A stretch of DNA of 64,000 nt from an uncultured Prevotellaceae bacterium (GTDB lineage Bacteria; Bacteroidota; Bacteroidia; Bacteroidales; Bacteroidaceae), in NCBI GenBank assembly GCA_902778535.1, contig CACYYG010000019.1:46819-110818 (forward strand). Reading direction: 5' to 3'. Below are positions 57,122 through 64,000 of this stretch, one piece after another. Made by a program: the position numbers and the translations under genes. Positions within the stretch are counted from its first letter, which is position 1. Every line of letters starts with the position of its first letter. Under the pieces are notes generated by a model. That model searched no databases. It had not been told where the DNA came from and saw only the letters and a list, made by a program, of their open reading frames with translations.

Positions 57122-57129
57122 CAAAGGTA
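57122..57129 (-). promoter_or_regulatory. -7 box TACCTTTG of coiled-coil/zapA/rny unit
   Basis: TACCTTTG on the minus strand, 19 bp before the ATG at 57102. Just upstream is a tandem AAATTG run (57136-57170). Confidence 0.7.
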
Positions 57130-57251
57130 GGCAATATAAATTGAAAATTGAAAATTGAAAATTGAAAGTTGCTGCGCCTTAACACACTTTAACGGGCAGC
57201 GCCTGATTTTTCTTTTTTTTAATCTAATTGTCAATCTTCATTCTTCAATCT

Positions 57252-57872
57252 TCAATTTTTCGCTTTCGGTTCTTTCTTCGCCAGCATGACGACACGGTAG
57301 ACGAAGTCGGTGCTCCATTTTTCTGAGAAGTTCAGGCGTTTGTTGTATTCACGCACAGCCAGGACGGTCTTGATCACGCCGGCATCCTTGTAGTCGTTTT
57401 TCGTGAAGATGTCGTGCACCGTCTTTTCCGTCATGCCATAGATGGCCTTCTTGAAGAAGCCCGGCATGCGCAGCTTGAATTTCATCAGGTTGCCCGTCAG
57501 CATCATCATGTCCTGTACGAAGGCTTGAAATTGCACCAGATAGGGCTGCACGTCCTGAATCTTCTTGCAGCGGCGGTTGATGCTCTGGTCAATCTCCTTG
57601 CAGAAGTCGTCGTCCATCTGGTACATCTCCTTCAGCATTTTGCGGCACCTGGCCTTCTCGCCCACTCCGAGACGTCCCTGCTGTGTGGGCACTTTCAGTG
57701 TCACCTTAAACGTGCGCAGGTCGGGCAGAGCTGCCAGATTGGTGATGTGCAGGTCGGCGGCCATCACGGCCTGAAAGTAAACGCGGATAAGGGTCATAAA
57801 ATCCTCCATACCGCCTATTCTCATTTCGCTGTCGGCCTTCTTGCGGCCGAGAATTTTTCCTAATAATCCCAT
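57252..57872 (-). CDS. Conserved hypothetical protein
   Basis: 206 residues, no signal peptide. MGLLGKILGRKKADSEMRIGGMEDFMTLIRVYFQAVMAADLHITNLAALPDL and the Lys/Met-rich rest, with helices such as VRPYLVQF-type segments (PYLVQFQAFVQDMMMLTGNLMKFKL), look like a helical cytoplasmic protein of Bacteroidota without a known role. It has its own promoter module (P2) shared in sequence with lptF and the small membrane-protein gene, so it may be co-regulated with them. Confidence 0.78.
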   Translation of the reverse strand: MGLLGKILGRKKADSEMRIGGMEDFMTLIRVYFQAVMAADLHITNLAALPDLRTFKVTLKVPTQQGRLGVGEKARCRKMLKEMYQMDDDFCKEIDQSINRRCKKIQDVQPYLVQFQAFVQDMMMLTGNLMKFKLRMPGFFKKAIYGMTEKTVHDIFTKNDYKDAGVIKTVLAVREYNKRLNFSEKWSTDFVYRVVMLAKKEPKAKN

Positions 57873-57893
57873 AGTTTGTTCAGATAATAGGCT

Positions 57894-57966
57894 GCAAAGG
57901 TACGAATAAGCGAGCGAAATACAAAAGGAAAACTTGTTTTTCTTTTTATTTCCGAGCGAAAGTATC
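57894..57966 (-). promoter_or_regulatory. Promoter module P2
   Basis: The -7 box TACCTTTG is at 57895-57902. Upstream are GCTCGCTTATTCG, an A/T-rich AAAAGAAAAAC...GTTTTCCTTTT inverted repeat and a GATACTTTCGCTC block. It shares most of this ~75-bp layout with 28965-29037 and 48967-49040. Confidence 0.75.
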
Positions 57967-58083
57967 TTCGGTGGTAGCCAAAGATGCGTCCTTTTTTTTC
58001 ATATCTTGCGCCCTTGAGGTGTTAACTTGCTGCTCTTTAACTCCTTTTAACGTATTTGACGTTTATTACTTCTTATTTATTTG

Positions 58084-58091
58084 TACCTTTG
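58084..58091 (+). promoter_or_regulatory. -7 box TACCTTTG of rmlA
   Basis: TACCTTTG on the plus strand followed by CAGCCG, 25 bp before the ATG at 58116. Confidence 0.75.
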
Positions 58092-58115
58092 CAGCCGTAT
58101 TACGTAATATTAAGC

Positions 58116-58994
58116 ATGAAAGGTATTGTGTTGGCAGGTGGAAGCGGTACGCGCCTCTACCCGATAACCAAGGGCATCAGTAAACAGCTGATTCCCATTT
58201 TCGACAAGCCGATGATTTACTATCCCATCTCGGCTCTGATGTTGGCAGGTATACGCGAGATACTCATTATCTCAACGCCTTACGATTTGCCGGCTTTTCG
58301 CCGGCTACTGGGCGACGGCAGTGAACTCGGCGTGCGTTTTGAATATGCCGAGCAGCCATCGCCCGATGGCCTGGCTCAGGCTTTTATCATCGGTGAAAAG
58401 TTCATTGGCGACGACAGCGCCTGCCTCGTTCTTGGCGACAACATTTTCTACGGCTCGGGTTTTACGGGTTTGCTGCGCCAGAGCGTGGCAAATGCCGAGC
58501 AGCACGGTCTGGCCACCGTCTTCGGCTACTGGGTGAACGACCCCGAGCGTTACGGCGTGGCCGAATTCGACGCCAATGGCAACTGTCTCAGCATAGAGGA
58601 AAAACCGCAGCAGCCCAAGTCTAACTATGCCGTCGTGGGTCTCTATTTCTACCCCAACAGCGTGGTGGAAATAGCCAAGAACATCAAGCCCAGTGCCCGT
58701 GGCGAACTGGAGATTACCACCGTCAATCAGGAATATCTCCGCCGGCAGCAGCTGAAAGTGCTGACACTGCAGCGAGGCTTTGCCTGGCTCGACACCGGCA
58801 CGCATGACTCGTTGGCCGAGGCCTCGACGTTTATCGAGGTCATCGAGAAGCGTCAGGGTCTGAAGGTGGCCTGCCTGGAGGAGATTGCCTTCAAGCGCGG
58901 CTGGATAGACGCCGCGCAGCTGGAACGCCTGGCGCAGCCGATGCTGAAAAACGGCTATGGCCAGTATCTGATGCAGTTGGCCAAAGGAATCTGA
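58116..58994 (+). CDS. rmlA: Glucose-1-phosphate thymidylyltransferase
   Basis: 292 residues, normal length. [25 protein letters not shown] is the nucleotidyltransferase signature, with [41 protein letters not shown] and [11 protein letters not shown]. It makes dTDP-glucose, the first step toward dTDP-rhamnose. ATG 58116 matches the family start. rmlB, rmlC and rmlD are not in the window. The Wzc-type gene begins 49 bp downstream, so rmlA may start a surface-polysaccharide unit. Confidence 0.96.
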   Translation: MKGIVLAGGSGTRLYPITKGISKQLIPIFDKPMIYYPISALMLAGIREILIISTPYDLPAFRRLLGDGSELGVRFEYAEQPSPDGLAQAFIIGEKFIGDDSACLVLGDNIFYGSGFTGLLRQSVANAEQHGLATVFGYWVNDPERYGVAEFDANGNCLSIEEKPQQPKSNYAVVGLYFYPNSVVEIAKNIKPSARGELEITTVNQEYLRRQQLKVLTLQRGFAWLDTGTHDSLAEASTFIEVIEKRQGLKVACLEEIAFKRGWIDAAQLERLAQPMLKNGYGQYLMQLAKGI

Positions 58995-59042
58995 AAAGAC
59001 AAATAACACACATTATTATATTATAAAGAGAAAAATAATACA

Positions 59043-61577
59043 ATGGAAGAAAGCAAGAAAGTGGAATCAACCGTCGAAGGCTTCAACAGCGCTGAGCAGC
59101 AGAACGAGGAGGAATCGTCGTTCAACCTTAGAACCATCTACAGCATTGTCATACTCAACTGGCCGTGGTTCTTGCTGTCGCTTTTCATCTTCGTCTGCGG
59201 AGCCATGATATACCTCAGATATGCCGACCCTGTCTACAACGTAGCCATGAAGATGTATATCAAGGACGAGGTCAACAACCGCCGCAGCAACCAGATGCTG
59301 TCGAACATGCTGGAAATGGGAGCCGTGACCAATTCCACAGGTATTGAGAATGAGGTGGAAATCCTCCAGACACGCCGCTTGGCAGAGGACGCTGTGCGCG
59401 ACCTGAAGATTTACACCGAGTATTATAGCGACGGCAAGCTGAAGCGCCGCCTGATTTACAAAAACCAGCCGCTTAACGTCGATCTCGATTTCGGGTCACT
59501 CAACACACTCGACCAACTGGCACCTGGAGGCTTTAGCTTTATCGTCAGCCGCAAGAGTGATAAGTACGAAGTGGAAAGTGAAGAGTGTATGCCCTTCAAA
59601 GGCTCGTTCACCAATATGCCCGACTCGATAAAGACTCCCTACGGAACGCTCATCTTCACTTCTAATGTAACAGAAGGCATCAAGCCGATGACCAGCGGCG
59701 AGAGATTCTTCGTCACTATCTATCCGCCCAAACTGGTGGCAGCACGCTATGCCAACTCGCTCTCGGCTGAGCCTACGACGAAAATGACGTCCATCGCCCT
59801 TATCTCCATCAAAGACAAGAGCGCAGCCCGAGGCATCGACTACCTCAACCAGCTGGCTGTCTGCTACAACCGTCAGGCCAATGCCGACAAGAACCAGATT
59901 GCCTACAAGACTGAGGAGTTCATCAACTCGCGTCTGGAGAAAATCAACAACGAGCTGGGAATGACCGAAGGTGAGCTGGAGGAATACAAACGTACGCACA
60001 ACCTCACCGAGCTGCGCCTCGATGCTACCCAGACGCTTTCGCAGTCAAGCCAGTATGCAGCACGCCTTGCCGATGCCAATACGCAGATCATGCTGCTCGA
60101 CTACCTGCGTGAGCATGTTAACGATCCTGCCAACAAATATCAGCTCATTCCCTCTAACGTAGGTATGAGCGACCCCATCTCCGCATCGCTCATCAACGAG
60201 TATAACAAGGCCGTGCAGGAGCGTGACCGACTGCTGCGCTCAGCATCCGAGAACGCACCGCAGGTCATCACCGTCACCAATACCCTCGACAACCTCACCG
60301 CCAGCATCAAGACGGCATTGCAGCAGGCACGCCGCTCGGCCGACATTACGCGACAGGGCATCGAGAGCCAGTATGCCGCCTACAGCCAGCGCGTCTCCAA
60401 CACGCCTGAGCAGGAGCGCGTCCTCACACAGATAGGACGCCAGCAGGAGGTGATGTCGGGACTCTATCTCATGCTCTTGCAAAAGCGTGAGGAGAACTCC
60501 ATCTCGCTGGCAGCTACGGCCGACAAGGGAAACGTCATCGAGTATCCCGCACTCGCAGGCAAGGTGAGCCCCAAGAGCTCCCTCATCCTCACGGCAGCCA
60601 TCCTCCTCGGACTCCTGCTGCCCCTGTTCATCGCCTATCTGCTGCAGGTGCTGCGCTATAAGATTGAGGGCCACGACGACGTGGTACGCCTCACCAACCT
60701 GCCTCTCGTCGCCGAGGTGGCAGTGGCCAGCGACTCTGTGAAGAACGCTGCAGGCATCGTGGTGCAGGAGAACAAGAACAACCAGATCGACGAGATATTC
60801 CGCTCCATGCGTACGAATATCCAGTTTATGATGACCGAGGGACAGAAAGTAATCCTCTTCACATCCAGTACATCGGGCGAGGGAAAGACGTTCAACGCCG
60901 CCAACCTCTCCATGAGCTTCGCACTGCTGGGCAAGAAGGTCATCCTGCTGGGTCTCGACATCCGTAAGCCCGCACTGGGACGCCTCTTCGACATCAAGGA
61001 CCGCGACCTCGGCATCACCACGCTGCTGGCAAAGGAGAAGGTGACCCGTGAAGACCTCGTGTCGCAGATACAGTCGTCGGGCCTCAATGCCAACCTCGAC
61101 CTGCTGCTGGCTGGACCTACGCCCCCCAACCCCACCGAGTTGCTGGCACGCCAGAACCTGACAGACATCGTCAACATGCTGCGTGAAATGTACGACTATA
61201 TCATCCTCGACACAGCTCCTGTCGGACTGGTCACCGATACCCTGCAGATAGGCAAGGTGGCTGACGTGTCGGTATTCGTATGCCGCGCCGACTACACGCC
61301 GAAGGCCAGCTTCGGAATCCTCAACTCACTGGCAGCCGAGAAGAAGATGCCCAACATGTGCGTCGTCCTCAACGGCATCGACATGTCGAAGAAGAAGTAT
61401 GGCTACTACTACGGCTATGGACGCTACGGCAAGTACGGACGCTACGGCAGCTATGGCCGTTACGGCCGTTACAGCAGCTACGGCAGCTACGGCAACTACG
61501 GCAGCTACGGCAACTATGCCGACAGCCACTACGGCGGCAAGGACGACAACTCCATCAAACTCAAGAGAAAGGGATAA
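59043..61577 (+). CDS. Wzc-type tyrosine autokinase for polysaccharide export
   Basis: 844 residues. A Wzz chain-length domain with helices near 35-58 and 513-535 flanks a long periplasmic coiled coil. The cytoplasmic BY-kinase has Walker A TSSTSGEGKT (about 606-614), Walker A' GLDIRKPALG and Walker B YDYIILDTAPV. The last ~50 residues (from about 784) are a Tyr/Gly-rich tail of repeated YGRYG/YGSYG units, far more regular than the usual tyrosine cluster. The protein controls polymer length and export, cycling by autophosphorylation. Cotranscribed with the HAD gene (3 bp gap). Confidence 0.94.
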   Translation: MEESKKVESTVEGFNSAEQQNEEESSFNLRTIYSIVILNWPWFLLSLFIFVCGAMIYLRYADPVYNVAMKMYIKDEVNNRRSNQMLSNMLEMGAVTNSTGIENEVEILQTRRLAEDAVRDLKIYTEYYSDGKLKRRLIYKNQPLNVDLDFGSLNTLDQLAPGGFSFIVSRKSDKYEVESEECMPFKGSFTNMPDSIKTPYGTLIFTSNVTEGIKPMTSGERFFVTIYPPKLVAARYANSLSAEPTTKMTSIALISIKDKSAARGIDYLNQLAVCYNRQANADKNQIAYKTEEFINSRLEKINNELGMTEGELEEYKRTHNLTELRLDATQTLSQSSQYAARLADANTQIMLLDYLREHVNDPANKYQLIPSNVGMSDPISASLINEYNKAVQERDRLLRSASENAPQVITVTNTLDNLTASIKTALQQARRSADITRQGIESQYAAYSQRVSNTPEQERVLTQIGRQQEVMSGLYLMLLQKREENSISLAATADKGNVIEYPALAGKVSPKSSLILTAAILLGLLLPLFIAYLLQVLRYKIEGHDDVVRLTNLPLVAEVAVASDSVKNAAGIVVQENKNNQIDEIFRSMRTNIQFMMTEGQKVILFTSSTSGEGKTFNAANLSMSFALLGKKVILLGLDIRKPALGRLFDIKDRDLGITTLLAKEKVTREDLVSQIQSSGLNANLDLLLAGPTPPNPTELLARQNLTDIVNMLREMYDYIILDTAPVGLVTDTLQIGKVADVSVFVCRADYTPKASFGILNSLAAEKKMPNMCVVLNGIDMSKKKYGYYYGYGRYGKYGRYGSYGRYGRYSSYGSYGNYGSYGNYADSHYGGKDDNSIKLKRKG

Positions 61578-61580
61578 AGC

Positions 61581-62027
61581 ATGGCTACCATTGCTGTTGA
61601 CTTCGACGGAACGATTGTCGAACACCGCTATCCGGAGATTGGCGAGGAACGGCCTTTCGCCATCGACACGCTCAAAATGCTCATCAAAGACCGCCACAAG
61701 CTCATCTTGTGGACGGTCCGCGAGGGGCAGCTGCTCGATGATGCCGTCAACTGGTGCCGTGAACGCGGTGTAGAGTTCTACGCTGTTAACCGCGACTATC
61801 CCGAGGAGACCTTCGACAACAACCCCCACTTCAGCCGCAAGCTCAACAGCATCGACTACTGGATTGACGACCGCAACATCGGCGGCCTGCCCGACTGGGG
61901 CACCATCTACCGCATGGTCAGTCATCACCGCACATGGCGCGACCTGCTGCGCGAAGAAGCACGTAGCGCCTCCCTCTCCTCCTACGAAGAGGTACACCCC
62001 AAGAAGAAACCCTGGTGGAGGTTTTGA
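61581..62027 (+). CDS. Small HAD-superfamily hydrolase
   Basis: 148 residues. Motif I DFDGT (D7, D9; MATIAVDFDGTIVE) at the N-terminus and HKLILWTVREG with threonine motif II; motif IV WIDDRNIGG supplies acidic residues. The cap is minimal. It resembles short Bacteroidota HAD phosphatases of unknown substrate. Its place 3 bp after the Wzc-type gene hints at polysaccharide-precursor dephosphorylation, but this is inference. The TGA stop is the start point of the 14-bp tandem array. Confidence 0.85.
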   Translation: MATIAVDFDGTIVEHRYPEIGEERPFAIDTLKMLIKDRHKLILWTVREGQLLDDAVNWCRERGVEFYAVNRDYPEETFDNNPHFSRKLNSIDYWIDDRNIGGLPDWGTIYRMVSHHRTWRDLLREEARSASLSSYEEVHPKKKPWWRF

Positions 62028-62210
62028 CCGTTAACCAATAACCGTTAACCAATAACCGTTGACCAATAACCGTTAACCGTTAAGCAATAACCGTTAAGCA
62101 ATAACCGTTAAGCAATAACCGTTAAGCAATAACCGTTGACCAATAACCGTTAACCGTTAAGCAATAACCGTTAAGCAATAACCGTTAAGCAATAACCGTT
62201 AAGCAAAAAA
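62027..62210. repeat. 14-bp tandem array ACCGTTAAGCAATA
   Basis: About 12 full units (variants ACCGTTAACCAATA, ACCGTTGACCAATA, ACCGTTAAGCAATA) and two 7-bp half-units ACCGTTA are laid end to end, starting at the stop codon of the HAD gene. The unit looks like two related heptamers, so the array may have grown from a 7-bp repeat. No gene lies in this 248-bp gap. Confidence 0.95.
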
Positions 62211-62255
62211 CCAATAACCGTTGGCAGTCCTTTCGGCGCAGCCAACGGTTATTGG
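62211..62255. terminator. Stem-loop closing the tandem array
   Basis: Perfect 15-bp stem CCAATAACCGTTGGC/GCCAACGGTTATTGG with a 15-nt loop, built from the array unit and its inverse. It lies between the convergent HAD and rplT genes and may terminate one or both. Confidence 0.75.
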
Positions 62256-62275
62256 TTATTGTTCAACGTTTATTG

Positions 62276-62620
62276 TTACTTCACCTTCTCCACGATAGCC
62301 TTGAAGGCTTCGGGATTATTCAGGGCGAGGTCGGCCAGCACCTTGCGGTTGATCTCAATACCGGCCTTGGCCAGGGCACCCATCAGCTTCGAATAGCTGA
62401 TACCCTCCATGCGGGCGGCAGCATTGATACGCTGAATCCACAGAGCGCGGAAATTGCGCTTCTTGGTGCGACGGTCACGATAGGCATAGGTCAGACCCTT
62501 CTCCCAGGTGTTCTTCGCTACTGTCCAAACATTCTTGCGGGCTCCAAAGTAGCCACGGGTGAGCTTCAGGATGCGCTTACGCTTTGCTCTCGATGCAACA
62601 TGATTGACTGATCTTGGCAT
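62276..62620 (-). CDS. rplT: 50S ribosomal protein L20
   Basis: 114 residues, normal length. [37 protein letters not shown] is the L20 N-terminal RNA-binding tail, followed by the globular [23 protein letters not shown] part. Last gene of infC-rpmI-rplT, 38 bp after rpmI. In other bacteria L20 represses this operon through the leader; no such leader structure was worked out here. Confidence 0.98.
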   Translation of the reverse strand: MPRSVNHVASRAKRKRILKLTRGYFGARKNVWTVAKNTWEKGLTYAYRDRRTKKRNFRALWIQRINAAARMEGISYSKLMGALAKAGIEINRKVLADLALNNPEAFKAIVEKVK

Positions 62621-62658
62621 AGTTTTCTTACGATTTTAATGTTCGACAATAGGTTTGA

Positions 62659-62856
62659 TTAGCGGAGACACAACAGGTCACGAACCTGCTTCAGGTTTGA
62701 CTTGTCTACGATTTCGTATCCCACCAAGTTACGCTTCTGCTTCTTGGTCTTCTTCGTCAGGATGTGGCTGTGGTAAGCGTGGTGTCTCTTGACCTTACCT
62801 GTTCCGGTAAACGAGAATCTCTTCTTGGCTCCGGAGTTTGTCTTAACTTTTGGCAT
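62659..62856 (-). CDS. rpmI: 50S ribosomal protein L35
   Basis: 65 residues, standard size. [44 protein letters not shown] is the L35 pattern, highly basic. Middle gene of the infC operon. The 95-bp spacer upstream (after infC) is AT-rich and could hold a regulatory structure, but none is clear by eye. Confidence 0.97.
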   Translation of the reverse strand: MPKVKTNSGAKKRFSFTGTGKVKRHHAYHSHILTKKTKKQKRNLVGYEIVDKSNLKQVRDLLCLR

Positions 62857-62951
62857 TTTTTTAATTTTTTAATTTTTAAACTTTTTGATTATAAAAGGCG
62901 GTGGCAACGCATATACCGGGCGCAGCGCACCTGTTCTGTTCTTTTTTTCTA

Positions 62952-63677
62952 TTATTCGGCGCTCTCAGTCTCAGTGAGCTTCTTCAGCGCGTCGGCACTG
63001 ATCTTCGCATTGGCCAGCAGCCCGCCGTTGGCAGGCGTCTCAACGTCAACGTCGCGTACAGCGCTGTCCTCCTTCCTCGTGACCCTCTCCTCCTTCTTCT
63101 TCTCATCGGCCACGGCAGCCTCACGGTCGCGAGCCTGCTGGCTCTTCTTGGCAGCACCGGCCTTCTTAGGAGCCAGATAGAGGAACATCTTCTTGCCTTC
63201 CAGCGACGGCATCGACTCCACCTTGCCCACATCCTCCAGGTCATTGGCAAAGCGCAACAGCAGCACCTCGCCCTGCTCCTTGAACAGGATGCTGCGTCCG
63301 CGGAAGAACACGTAAGCACGCACCTTGTTGCCTTCCTGCAGGAACTCCTGCGCATGCTTCAGCTTGAACTGATAGTCGTGCTCGTCCGTCTGCGGCCCGA
63401 AGCGGATCTCCTTCACCTCCACCTTCACCTGCTTCGCCTTCATCTCCTTCTGGCGCTTCTTCTGCTGGTAGAGAAACTTCGAATAGTCGATGAGACGGCA
63501 GACGGGGGGCTCGGCGTTAGGCGAAATCTCCACCAGGTCAACACCCTGCTGGCGTGCCAAATCTAATGCTTGTCGAGTGGGCATCACCGTCGATCCGCTC
63601 TCGCCCACAATGCGGACCTCGCGCACGCGAATCTGCTCGTTCGTGCGGTACTGGTTCTGTTTTTTGTCGGTCTTCAT
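62952..63677 (-). CDS. infC: Translation initiation factor IF-3
   Basis: 241 residues, longer than the ~180 of E. coli because of a charged C-terminal extension (from about 173: [20 protein letters not shown]...ETESAE). Core: [63 protein letters not shown]-3 keeps 30S subunits free and proofreads start codons. ATG 63677 fits the family start; a longer upstream frame is promoter sequence. No unusual ATT start is needed here. The promoter is TAACTTTG at 63702. Confidence 0.96.
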   Translation of the reverse strand: MKTDKKQNQYRTNEQIRVREVRIVGESGSTVMPTRQALDLARQQGVDLVEISPNAEPPVCRLIDYSKFLYQQKKRQKEMKAKQVKVEVKEIRFGPQTDEHDYQFKLKHAQEFLQEGNKVRAYVFFRGRSILFKEQGEVLLLRFANDLEDVGKVESMPSLEGKKMFLYLAPKKAGAAKKSQQARDREAAVADEKKKEERVTRKEDSAVRDVDVETPANGGLLANAKISADALKKLTETESAE

Positions 63678-63701
63678 CAAACGTTTTATCGAAATCGGCT
63701 G

Positions 63702-63709
63702 CAAAGTTA
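63702..63709 (-). promoter_or_regulatory. -7 box TAACTTTG of infC operon
   Basis: TAACTTTG on the minus strand followed by CAGCCG, 24 bp before the ATG at 63677. Confidence 0.75.
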
Positions 63710-63833
63710 CGACAAAACGCGCAAACCGCAAAATAAAAAGCCAATTATTTTTTCTTCTAACCCAATAACTCCCCTTCCGAAGTCCATTTACATCGCATTT
63801 CATCACATCTGACCTGAGTTACTTTTGTCAAAA

Positions 63834-63990
63834 CACGAATTATCACGAATTTGCCACGAATTATTCACGAAATTTATTAATGAGTAATAGTAAAAGAATA
63901 TCTTGGTAAAGTTTATGGAAACGAATTGGAATAATTGGAATAATTTATTCACGAATTGGAATAATTATTATTCTCATTCGTGGCCAAAAT
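63834..63990. repeat. Short CACGAATT and AATTGGAATAATT repeats
   Basis: The last 160 bp contain CACGAATT-like words near 63834, 63844, 63855, 63866 and 63950 and repeated GAATTGGAATAATT, with ATTCGTGG inverted at the right end. AT-rich, no gene visible; the array may continue past the window. Confidence 0.6.
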
Positions 63991-64000
63991 TAATCTCATT

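Noticed and set aside
57130-57180. Tandem AAATTG run as a functional repeat
   Set aside because: It is a short A/T-rich stretch common in Bacteroidota leaders, with only about four imperfect copies.
58116-62027. Complete capsule locus
   Set aside because: Only rmlA, the Wzc-type kinase and a HAD gene are present; no Wza, flippase, polymerase or glycosyltransferases follow.
62027-62210. 14-bp array as CRISPR or coding repeat
   Set aside because: There are no spacers; the unit is not a multiple of three and the preceding gene stops at its first base.

Overview
The window looks like a chromosomal segment of a Bacteroidota bacterium, most likely Prevotella or a close relative (Prevotellaceae). 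The evidence is the near-universal TAnnTTTG-type -7 promoter box (usually TACCTTTG or TAACTTTG) before genes, the MurF-alanine racemase fusion, the exbB-exbD-exbD-tonB operon with a PstS-like lipoprotein and a TPR protein, the lptF/ribBA pairing, and secreted enzymes ending in a short YDLQG...GLYIVNGKKV-like tail. No phage, integrase, intact insertion sequence or CRISPR array is visible.

Layout. 1-14.4 kb: nitroreductase (cut by the window edge), GH5 glucanase, an OadA/PycB-like carboxyltransferase, a lipoprotein, a four-gene minus-strand operon (orphan PTS EIIC, exported KduI, ExuT-like permease, tyrosine phosphatase), a secreted BNR-type putative polysaccharide lyase, RlpA and glutamate dehydrogenase. 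14.6-23.4 kb: PL11 rhamnogalacturonan lyase and the TonB energy-transduction operon. 23.4-29 kb: aspartate aminotransferase, a zinc-ribbon membrane protein, RibBA and LptF. 29-32.7 kb: a secreted adhesin-like protein, a START-like protein, a CAT tRNA, SurE and LpxB. 32.7-38.4 kb: a glycan operon (DUF4380-like protein, acidic lipoprotein, GH9, GH97). 38.4-47.6 kb: a MITE-like element, a BASS transporter, a phytase-like phosphatase, MurF-Alr, a glycine-zipper lipoprotein and RF2. 47.6-54.7 kb: rhamnose mutarotase and an aldo/keto reductase, CYTH, HU, rhomboid, an EEP hydrolase, tRNA-Lys, GH105 and a DUF1573 protein. 54.8-64 kb: RNase Y, ZapA, RmlA, a Wzc-type tyrosine kinase, a HAD protein and infC-rpmI-rplT.

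Several separated loci fit one theme, the breakdown of pectin (rhamnogalacturonan) and beta-glucan: PL11 cuts rhamnogalacturonan, GH105 removes the unsaturated uronate, KduI and the ExuT/EIIC permeases handle the keto-uronate, and the rhamnose mutarotase and dehydrogenase could take the deoxyhexose. GH5, GH9 and GH97 act on glucans. No SusC/SusD pair is present in the window.

The most unusual signal is non-coding. Arrays of short palindromes, spaced 22 bp (or about 21.5 bp) centre to centre, lie just 3' of genes at seven places. Five share one 17-bp unit (GTAACC-5 nt-GGTTAC) and two use unrelated palindromes. Other non-coding oddities are a 14-bp tandem array starting at a stop codon, a promoter module with an inverted repeat copied at three or more loci, and a 313-bp element with 34-bp inverted ends.
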